10,671 nucleotides of DNA from contig NZ_JAGYZD010000035.1 of the NCBI RefSeq assembly GCF_018371055.1, positions 1-10,671 on the forward strand, read 5' to 3'. The translations under genes were made by a program, and so were the position numbers. Below are positions 1 to 6,000 of this stretch, piece after piece (within the stretch, counting starts at the first letter, position 1; each line of letters begins with the position of its first letter). The DNA comes from Finegoldia magna. GTDB lineage: Bacteria > Bacillota > Clostridia > Tissierellales > Peptoniphilaceae. The notes beneath the pieces are model-generated. The model made no database searches. It was given only the letters and a program-made list of their open reading frames with translations, and was not told the DNA's origin.

Positions 1-405
1 TTATTTTTTGAAATAGTAAATACTTTCTTTCAATGGTTTATATTTTAATGTAGCAACTTCCTCGTCACTAATATACTTGTACACATCATCATATTCTTTT
101 TTACTAATGTTCAACGACATGTTATCTTTTTTCAAATTATATCCATATTCAAACCTATAATTTTCCATATCTTTTAACACAACCCAATAAACATAATCGT
201 CCGTTTTTGTGGATCTGAACGCCCTCACACTTTTGATATCACTTCTTGGAATTTTCTGCATATCCATGTACTTATACATCCTGTCAAAACCAATGTGCCT
301 GTGTACAGGATATTTTATAATTAAATTGATACAAAATATAATTAGACCTACCCATAAAACTAGTTTCAATATTTTTCTGAAGTTTGTTTTTGTTGTTTTT
401 TGCAT
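1..405 (-). CDS. DUF3139-like small membrane-anchored protein (copy 1)
   Basis: The protein has 134 residues: a short basic N-terminus, one hydrophobic segment at about residues 12-30, then a charged domain of about 100 residues probably outside the membrane. The segment after the helix (YPVHRH, then an aromatic-rich YKYMDMQ stretch) resembles the DUF3139 family as I remember it; its function is unknown. It is a clear paralogue of the protein at 878-1285: both share the P-V-x-R-H-x-G-(F/Y) motif, the Y-x-Y-M-(D/E)-x-Q motif, a (V/I)-x-(L/I)-K-D strand and a K-Y-x-P-L motif near the end. The ATG at 403-405 has a good AAGGAG site eight bases upstream. The gene diverges from the mazE-like gene across an AT-rich promoter region. 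The stop codon lies at the first base of the window, so its terminator is not visible. The gene call is secure; the family name is moderate. Confidence 0.85.
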   Translation of the reverse strand: MQKTTKTNFRKILKLVLWVGLIIFCINLIIKYPVHRHIGFDRMYKYMDMQKIPRSDIKSVRAFRSTKTDDYVYWVVLKDMENYRFEYGYNLKKDNMSLNISKKEYDDVYKYISDEEVATLKYKPLKESIYYFKK

Positions 406-420
406 CTTTATATCTCCTTC

Positions 421-466
421 GTGTTTGTATTATAATTATACTATATTTTTGATGGAGGAATATCAA
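421..466. promoter_or_regulatory. Divergent AT-rich promoter region
   Basis: This short stretch separates two divergent transcription units. It contains TATAAT at 431-436 and TATACT at 437-442 on the plus strand. On the minus strand TATAAT can be read at 434-429 and at 440-435. I cannot pair any of these with a convincing -35 box at 16-18 bases, so exact promoters are not assigned. Confidence 0.35.
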
Positions 467-553
467 ATGAGAAAAAAATTATTAAAAAAAGTATATACTA
501 GATGCATTAATGATTTAACGTTTAGGGGGAATTATGAAAATCAAATTACATAA
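467..553 (+). CDS. Possible 28-residue leader peptide overlapping mazE start
   Basis: An ATG at 467 is preceded by a strong GGAGG site (454-458) eight bases upstream and opens a 28-codon frame ending at TAA 551-553. The peptide starts with a basic MRKKLLKK stretch and resembles nothing I recognise. The frame runs across the ribosome binding site and start of the mazE-like gene (534) and overlaps it by 20 bases in another frame. Ribosomes translating it would therefore pass over the mazE start, which suggests translational coupling or a leader-peptide role. It could equally be a chance frame behind a purine-rich sequence. The good Shine-Dalgarno site is the only positive evidence. Confidence 0.35.
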   Translation: MRKKLLKKVYTRCINDLTFRGNYENQIT

Positions 554-776
554 GTGTGGAAATTCTCATGTGTTGCAAATTCCAAGGTCGATTTTGGATG
601 CTTTAAGTTGGAAAGATAATGATATTTTAGATTTAAAAATTAAAGATAATAAACTAATAATCGAAAATTCTTCTAATGATGAAATGAATATTGAAGATTT
701 ATTTGAGGATTTTAATGGCAAATATTCAAAAGAAGATATTGATTGGGGAAAAATGACAGGAAAAGAAGTATGGTAA
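534..776 (+). CDS. mazE: MazE-family (AbrB/SpoVT fold) antitoxin, no adjacent toxin
   Basis: This 80-residue protein has the two-part layout of MazE antitoxins. Residues 1-47 form a swapped-hairpin AbrB DNA-binding domain, with the typical K-x-G-N-S-x-x-(L)-x-I-P-x-x-(I/L) signature at residues 7-20 and the K-L-I-I-E strand at 40-44. Residues 48-80 form an acidic tail ending in IDWG (69-72) and KEVW (77-80). The E. coli MazE tail, which wraps around the MazF toxin, ends the same way (IDWG...KEVW, from memory). MazE normally neutralises the MazF mRNA endoribonuclease and represses its own operon. No mazF follows: the 101 bases downstream contain no toxin start, and the next gene is a DUF3139-like protein. 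The start ATG has an AGGGGGA site four bases upstream. The family call is strong; whether it acts as an antitoxin here is uncertain. Confidence 0.9.
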   Translation: MKIKLHKCGNSHVLQIPRSILDALSWKDNDILDLKIKDNKLIIENSSNDEMNIEDLFEDFNGKYSKEDIDWGKMTGKEVW

Positions 777-823
777 GTTAACAATTTTAATAAATAAAAT
801 AATAGAAAAAATATTTTCATACC

Positions 824-852
824 TTCGATTCCTTTGTATTTTATAGTATAAT
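824..852 (+). promoter_or_regulatory. Predicted promoter of the second DUF3139-like gene
   Basis: A perfect TATAAT (847-852) lies 26 bases before the GTG start. A weak -35 (TTCGAT, 824-829) sits 17 bases upstream of it. The gene thus appears to have its own promoter rather than depending on mazE transcription. The -10 is convincing; the -35 is poor. Confidence 0.45.
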
Positions 853-877
853 AATCTCAAAGAGAGGGGCGTTATAT

Positions 878-1285
878 GTGAAAAAGAAAAAGTTTTCAAT
901 AATCAAAATACTACTACTATGTCTTGTGGTTTTTGTAGCTATAAAATGGATAATAGCTGTTCCTGTTCAAAGACATTACGGATACAAAAAGTTGTATAGA
1001 TACATGGAAGTTCAAGGAATAAAAAAAGATAACATAAAAGAGATAAAAGCAATAAAAGATTATATAAAAGGAAACCAAGTATACAGAGTGCAGATAAAAG
1101 ATCCTGCGGGTTTTACTCTCGTTTATACCTACGACGATTACCCAAATCCTGGTAAAATGAGTCTAGATTCTATCGAATTCCAATCAAAAGATGATTATAA
1201 GAGTCTGAGCCCTGAAGAAAGACAAAAATTCAAATATCCTCCTCTAGATGATGATTGGGAAACTAAAACAACAAGCCATAACTAA
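878..1285 (+). CDS. DUF3139-like small membrane-anchored protein (copy 2)
   Basis: The protein has 135 residues. A lysine-rich start is followed by one hydrophobic helix at about residues 7-26, then a soluble domain of about 105 residues probably facing outward. It aligns along its length with the protein at 1-405, sharing P-V-x-R-H-x-G, Y-R-Y-M-E-x-Q-G-I and a final K-Y-P-P-L stretch, so the two are divergently placed paralogues. The start is GTG at 878-880: the overlapping ATG at 876 runs straight into a stop, while an AGAGGGG site sits about eight bases before the GTG. The stop codon lies in the loop of the terminator hairpin at 1273-1296. The function of DUF3139 proteins is not known. The pairing around a MazE gene may be coincidental. 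Confidence 0.88.
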   Translation: MKKKKFSIIKILLLCLVVFVAIKWIIAVPVQRHYGYKKLYRYMEVQGIKKDNIKEIKAIKDYIKGNQVYRVQIKDPAGFTLVYTYDDYPNPGKMSLDSIEFQSKDDYKSLSPEERQKFKYPPLDDDWETKTTSHN

Positions 1286-1296
1286 CGTTATGGCTT
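1273..1296. terminator. Bidirectional hairpin terminator between convergent genes
   Basis: A perfect 10-bp inverted repeat (AAGCCATAAC at 1273-1282, GTTATGGCTT at 1287-1296) encloses a 4-base loop. Read on the minus strand it is followed by a T-rich tail (TGTTGTTTTAGTTT), as expected for an intrinsic terminator of the lipoprotein gene. On the plus strand the tail (atccttatttctta) is less uniform but still T-rich. The plus-strand stop codon lies in the loop. Confidence 0.8.
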
Positions 1297-1300
1297 ATCC

Positions 1301-1807
1301 TTATTTCTTATCAAAAAACTTTTGTAGTTCTTCTGGTGTAGTTCCCACTTTGTCGTCGATGTTCATTCTGTCGGTGATTTTCCCATCTTTAACTCGAAAC
1401 ACTGCTGGGACTGTTTTGAGGTCGTTGTCAGTTCTGAATTTCTTCAAATCTTCCGGAGATTTTTTGATTCCAGCGACGCTATCTATGTAGTAGATTTCAT
1501 ATTTGGATACAAATGGTTTGAATATTTTTGAAAACTTTTGACAATCTGGGCATGTTTTTCTTCCAAGATACACCGTGATTTCTTTTCCGGAACTCACTTC
1601 ATCAAGTTCTGCTACTTTGATTTCCTTGACGCCTTTGATGTTTTGTTCGTATTCTTCGATGGCTTTTTGCTTGTCTTCTTCTGTGGTTACGTTTTTGGAT
1701 TCAACTCCTGTGGCTTTTTTTGTAAGCTCATCTTGTTTTTGGTTGCAACTTGCAAATAATACCAACATAAAGCTGACACAAACGATTAATTTGAATTTGT
1801 TTTTCAT
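1301..1807 (-). CDS. Thioredoxin-fold lipoprotein with CPDC active site (bacteriocin-accessory-like)
   Basis: The 168-residue protein is an exported thioredoxin-like lipoprotein. A basic start and hydrophobic stretch end in a lipobox-like L-F-A-S-C, with Cys21 as the probable lipidation site. A charged linker (22-75) follows, then a thioredoxin-type domain. That domain has the strand V-Y-L-G before R-K-T-C-P-D-C, with CPDC at residues 86-89, and a likely cis-proline in T-V-P-A (Pro134). The Y-(I/L)-G-R-x-T-C-P-x-C pattern resembles the streptococcal 'bacteriocin transport accessory' group (DUF6568-like), whose members are not all tied to bacteriocins. It is probably an extracytoplasmic thiol-disulfide oxidoreductase; no dedicated partner such as CcdA is visible. 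It has its own promoter (1831-1859) and a strong GGAGGG site. The lipoprotein and thioredoxin-fold calls are strong; the substrate is unknown. Confidence 0.93.
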   Translation of the reverse strand: MKNKFKLIVCVSFMLVLFASCNQKQDELTKKATGVESKNVTTEEDKQKAIEEYEQNIKGVKEIKVAELDEVSSGKEITVYLGRKTCPDCQKFSKIFKPFVSKYEIYYIDSVAGIKKSPEDLKKFRTDNDLKTVPAVFRVKDGKITDRMNIDDKVGTTPEELQKFFDKK

Positions 1808-1830
1808 ATATTCCCTCCTGTTTTTAATTT

Positions 1831-1859
1831 ATTTTATAATATTTACAGGTAATAATCAA
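1831..1859 (-). promoter_or_regulatory. Predicted promoter of the thioredoxin-fold lipoprotein gene
   Basis: On the minus strand a TTGATT -35 (1859-1854) and a TAAAAT -10 (1836-1831) are separated by exactly 17 bases, about 24 bases before the start codon. A small inverted repeat (CAATC at 1857-1861, GATTG at 1867-1871) overlaps the -35 and could be an operator, although five-base arms are common by chance. Confidence 0.5.
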
Positions 1860-1883
1860 TCTGTATGATTGTAGACAGCAAAA

Positions 1884-1903
1884 CCACCAACTATTGTTGG
1901 TGG
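1884..1903 (-). terminator. Intrinsic terminator with CCACCAA stem
   Basis: A perfect 8-bp stem (CCACCAAC at 1884-1891, GTTGGTGG at 1896-1903) has a 4-base loop. Read on the minus strand it is followed by TTTTGCTGTCT. It lies eight bases beyond the stop of the three-helix membrane protein gene. The same stem core appears in the terminator repeats at 7876-7954. Confidence 0.8.
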
Positions 1904-1911
1904 CCGTTGTT

Positions 1912-2256
1912 TTAGTAATTCAATTTTGTTTGTTTTTTGCGTTGTTTTAAGATATTTCTAATGGTTATTATTGCACTTACTGCCATCAATACTAATGCCA
2001 ATAACCATCCGTACAAGCAGAAATTCACAAGCATTGTGTCATCTGCACCCATTCCATCGTGTAGCAAAGTTATTGTGAAGTTCATGCACAACATTGCAAA
2101 TGATATTGCTATTTGAAATACACTTGTTACGATTCCTAGCAAATGATCGTCTTTGCGTTTTAATGATAAGTAGATACCGAAAACGCTGAGGATTAGAAAT
2201 ATCGCTGTGACTACAGCATAATTTCTCGTAATTTCGTAAATTTCTTGTTCTGACAT
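1912..2256 (-). CDS. Three-helix membrane protein of unknown function
   Basis: I do not recognise this 114-residue protein. It has three clear hydrophobic helices at about residues 14-32, 40-64 and 76-99, a short acidic N-terminus, a K-R-K-D-D loop between helices 1 and 2, and a strongly basic tail (100-114). By the positive-inside rule the tail is cytoplasmic. Its cysteines (C57, C80) do not form a known motif, and no histidine pair suggests heme binding. The ATG at 2254-2256 has an AAGGAA site at a normal distance. It lies 64 bases downstream of the ferric-reductase-like gene on the same strand but seems to have its own promoter (2288-2296), so read-through is possible without strict operon membership. 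It ends at the hairpin terminator 1884-1903. Confidence 0.85.
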   Translation of the reverse strand: MSEQEIYEITRNYAVVTAIFLILSVFGIYLSLKRKDDHLLGIVTSVFQIAISFAMLCMNFTITLLHDGMGADDTMLVNFCLYGWLLALVLMAVSAIITIRNILKQRKKQTKLNY

Positions 2257-2287
2257 GATATATGTTCCTTTCTTATTTGATAGTTAC

Positions 2288-2296
2288 ATTATATCA
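2288..2296 (-). promoter_or_regulatory. Extended -10 promoter element
   Basis: Minus-strand TGATATAAT (2296-2288) is a perfect extended -10 (TG-N-TATAAT), placing the start of transcription about 25 bases before the ATG of the 114-residue membrane protein. No good -35 is present; the region upstream is TTTGTT-like. Extended -10 promoters can work without one. Confidence 0.5.
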
Positions 2297-2320
2297 TAAT
2301 TATTATACAAACAAACTAAA

Positions 2321-3010
2321 TTATCTCTGTTTTTGTGATTTTTTCTTCTTGTAAAATGATTTTCTGAGTCTCAATATCACATAACTCACAAAAATAATCG
2401 TATAGATTATAACTCCAGAGATGTGTGCTTTCCAATTATTTGAATAAAGCACCATTACATGCACATAAATTCCTATAAAAAATGGATATGCCATTCTTTG
2501 AAGTTTCTTCCAGTTTTTGGCGTTCATTTTTCTACGAACTACCTTAAATGATGTCACGAAAAGCGGAATCAGCATCAACAATAAAAATATTGTTATTATT
2601 GATGCGATTAGTTCTCTTTTTGGCAAGGATAAGGGATTTGTGAAAAGCACTGGGAAATAATGTACTCCAAATATTATGTTGTGGCTTATCACCAACAAAC
2701 TTCCTATTATAGACATTTCTCCACGAATGCTCATCAGTTTTTTTGAAAAATCATTGTGTTTTGTAACGGTCCCTAAGAACATTACTATCATGAATGTTGC
2801 CGTTGCAAATATTCCTCTGGCGAATATTTTCATGAAATAATCGTTGAACCAAGTTGGCAAATATCTGTAGTAACCCATGTTGTAATAACACACAACTAGT
2901 CCCGTCCACGCATACATTCCTAGATAATATGCCCCCGGATGTTTTTTTATTGATTGGGCTGTTAAGCTATAAAATATTATAGTGAAAATTATTCCTATTA
3001 TTAAAGTCAT
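2321..3010 (-). CDS. Ferric reductase-like / MsrQ-like heme membrane protein
   Basis: The protein has 229 residues and about six or seven membrane helices. Two stretches match the ferric-reductase-like transmembrane family (MsrQ, STEAP, yeast FRE). The first is R-G-E-M-x-x-x-G...H at 96-110, with a further His117. The second is W-K-K-L-Q-R-M-A-Y followed by His184 at 167-184, corresponding to the family's W-x-x-L-H-R-x-x-Y...H. His110 and His184 are the likely heme b ligands. The usual histidine of the L-H-R motif is Gln171 here. The start ATG overlaps the stop of the upstream multi-FMN gene (ATGA, 3007-3010), and its AAAGGAGGAG site lies inside that gene's last codons, so the two are translationally coupled. 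It probably passes electrons across the membrane to the partner's flavins. It has no flavodoxin or NAD domain, so its own donor (quinol or a cytosolic flavin enzyme) is unknown. Confidence 0.92.
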   Translation of the reverse strand: MTLIIGIIFTIIFYSLTAQSIKKHPGAYYLGMYAWTGLVVCYYNMGYYRYLPTWFNDYFMKIFARGIFATATFMIVMFLGTVTKHNDFSKKLMSIRGEMSIIGSLLVISHNIIFGVHYFPVLFTNPLSLPKRELIASIITIFLLLMLIPLFVTSFKVVRRKMNAKNWKKLQRMAYPFFIGIYVHVMVLYSNNWKAHISGVIIYTIIFVSYVILRLRKSFYKKKKSQKQR

Positions 3011-6000
3011 CTAATCTCCTCCTTTAAGTTTTCCAAATTCTTTTGTTTTTCATCTTGTGTTTTAGTGTCGATATTCAAATCAGTTTTATAGTTGTTTTTT
3101 TCATTTTTTGGTTGAGATTTTTCTGACTTTTTATCTGAAGAATCTTTTATAGGTTCTTTTTCATTGTCTTTTTCTTCTACAACAGGTTTCTCGATTTTGA
3201 TAAACACATAAGATTTTGATATTTCTTGTGTTTTTCTAAGTTTAAATATTATGTTAACTCTAAATTGTCCTACTTTTGTATAATCAGGTTCTTTTTCAAG
3301 TGTTACTTCTACCGATCCATCTTGTGGAATGTTGGAGAATTTCGCTTTGAAGTCTTCTATGGTTGGTTTTGTTCCGTTGACTATTATTGGTGACGCTCCA
3401 TTTCTTTGCGGTGTGAATTTTTCTCCATGGTCTAAGTCATCATCATCTGATATTCCGTCACGGTCTTTGTCACGGTACAACCAGTATGTCAATGTTCTCA
3501 CTAATATTTTGCCATTTTTTTCGGCTTTTAATTTTAGTGTTATTGTTTTAAATCCACTTCCATCTTCCGGCCATCCTTCTGCGCTTACTTGTGGTGTTCC
3601 TGTTATTGTCGTTCCGTCAAATGATAATCCTTGTGGCAATCCGTCTATTTTTGCAATTATTTTCGCATCTTTGTCAAGACTTGTAACTGTTGCTGGTCTG
3701 ATTGGTTTTCCTTCGATCCATTTTTGTCCGTTGGAATCCATCAAGCTTGTGTCGATTACTTTTTGATCAACAGGAATTTCTTCTTTTGTTTCTTGTTCAG
3801 CTTTTTTGTCAACTGGTTTTTTCACTATTACCATCACATAGCTTTTTCCAACTTCTTTTATTCCTTTGACTTTGAAAATCAGGTTAACTCTTTGTGGAAG
3901 TTCACTCGCTTTTGTATAATCAGGTTCTTTTTCAAGTGTTACTTCTACCGATCCATCTTGTGGGATGTTTGAGAACTTGGATTTGTAATCTTCGATGGTT
4001 GGTTTTGTTCCGTTGACTATTATTGGCTGTGCTCCATTTCTTTGTGGTGTGAATTTTTCTCCGTTATCTACATCGTCGTCATCTGATATTCCGTCACGAT
4101 CTTTATCTCTGTATAACCAATATGTTAGTTTTCTTACAAGTATTTTTCCATTTTTCTCTGCTTTTAGTTTTAGTGTGATTGTTTTGAATCCACTTCCATC
4201 TTCCGGCCATCCTTCTGTACTTACTTGTGGTGTTCCTGTTATCGTCGTTCCGTCAAATGATAATCCTTGTGGCAATCCATCTATTTTCGCAATTATTTTC
4301 GCATCTTTGTCCAAGCTTGTCACTGTTGCCGGCCTGATTGGTTTTCCTTCGATCCATTTTTGTCCGTTGGAATCCATCAAGCTTGTGTCGATTACTTTTT
4401 GATCAACTGGGATTTCTTCTTTTGATTCTTGTTCTTTTTCTTCAGGATTTTCTTTTTCTTTGTCTTTGACAAGTTTCTTGTCCGATTCATTTCCCGACAA
4501 TTTGAATGTTACAAATATTACGCTTGGCAAGTTCGGATTGTCTTTCGATACGAGATGATAGTTCGCTTGAGTGTTGTTGATTGCAGCGTTTGATGTTGTG
4601 TATTCGTATCTTTTGTTGTTTTTCGATACTGCGCGAAGTTTTACTTTTGAAAATTCAAATGACGTTGGTGCATCAATTATTTGTCTGTCTGCGATGTTGT
4701 TTGTATTTTCAAAATCTTTTGATGCATTTTCCAATCTGTACCATTTGATTCCGTCAACGCTGTATTCCAATCCTACGATATAATCCTTGCTGTAGTTTCC
4801 GATTAGAATTCTGAACTCATCGTATGACAATGATTTTTCGTGAACAACTTTTGCTTTGATTAAGTTCGTATCGGAATATTTTGACAAATCATTCGTAATT
4901 GCGTTGCCCTTGTCATCTGTAATTGAAATTCCATTTGCTTGGAAATCTGTCCAGCCGATTTTTTCGGATGAACCGTCTTTTTTGATTACAATAATCTTCA
5001 TTTCAGAAAAATCAGCTGCATCGTTTTTGTTCACTTCAATTGTTTTGTTTTTAGGTGATATAATCTTGATTTCTTTGACATCTGAATTATTCTTGTAATC
5101 ATTTGACGATTTTGCTGTCGCTTCTCTTGTCGATTGTGCGATTCCACTTGCGCTCACAGTTGCACCCGATATACTATCAAACATTTCTTTTGAGTTGTAT
5201 TTGTCTGACATGTATGCTTTTACAGCTCTCGAAAGTAGTGTCAAATCAGATTCTGTTTTAATGTTATTTCCAGAAAGTCCATTCAAAAGCGCGCCGTATT
5301 GTTTTCCAAATAATTCTTCTACTTTTGATTTCGGATCTTTGCTGTTTCTAATTTGTTCGAAATACTCGCGGTATAATCCCATTTTCGCAAGATTTAATCG
5401 TCCTTCTTTTCCTTTTAAGAACGCCAAAACTTTCTCTGCTTTTTTTCTAAATGGACCCATATCGTCTCCGTATTCCGAATCTTTACCTACTTTGATGTCG
5501 ATTATTTCGCCATTTTCGACTTTGATGTAGGTCTTGGTTTTCCTTGTGTTGATGTAACCAATGCCCCATCCGCTATACTCTCCATCTCTCAATGGATTAT
5601 TGTTGTAGTATTTTTTCAACGCGTCGTCAATTTTTTGTGGGTCATTCTTGTCATTATCTTTCTTGTTATTATTCGGATTTTCTTTTTCCGGTTGTTTATT
5701 GTCTGGTTGTTCGTTGTTTTCTTTTTCTGGTTTATTTTCTTGTTTTTGATTAGATTCGTTTGGTGCAATTCCTGCTTTGGACAATGCGTTGTTGACTGCA
5801 CCTATAATTCCTCTGCTTGAATATGTCGCTGTGGATACTGTGTCCACTGTTTTTCCAGGTTTACCCAAAATTCTAGAAATAACAGACATTGCTTTTGCAA
5901 AATACGGCGCATCATCACTGTGAGATATTATTTCCACACCAGAGATTAATCCGTTAGTTATTGTAACTTTAACTGTTATTGGTCCATTGAATCCTTGTGC

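Noticed and set aside
1490..1570. A bacteriocin gene cluster around the bacteriocin-accessory-like lipoprotein
   Set aside because: No bacteriocin precursor with a double-glycine leader, immunity gene or ABC exporter is visible nearby. The family name does not imply a bacteriocin locus.
1816..1848. CCTGT...ACAGG pair that could hide the lipoprotein ribosome site
   Set aside because: The stem is five base pairs with a loop of over 20 AT-rich bases, too weak to propose as a riboregulator.
3329..4402. Plus-strand open frames (3329-3766, 3995-4402) that resemble each other
   Set aside because: They are antisense shadows of the two 212-residue repeats. Their similarity only reflects the duplicated minus-strand gene, and no ribosome site or protein family supports them.
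5616..5801. A 61-codon minus-strand frame rich in Lys, Thr and Asn
   Set aside because: It is a frame-shifted reading of the low-complexity linker between FMN domains 5 and 6.
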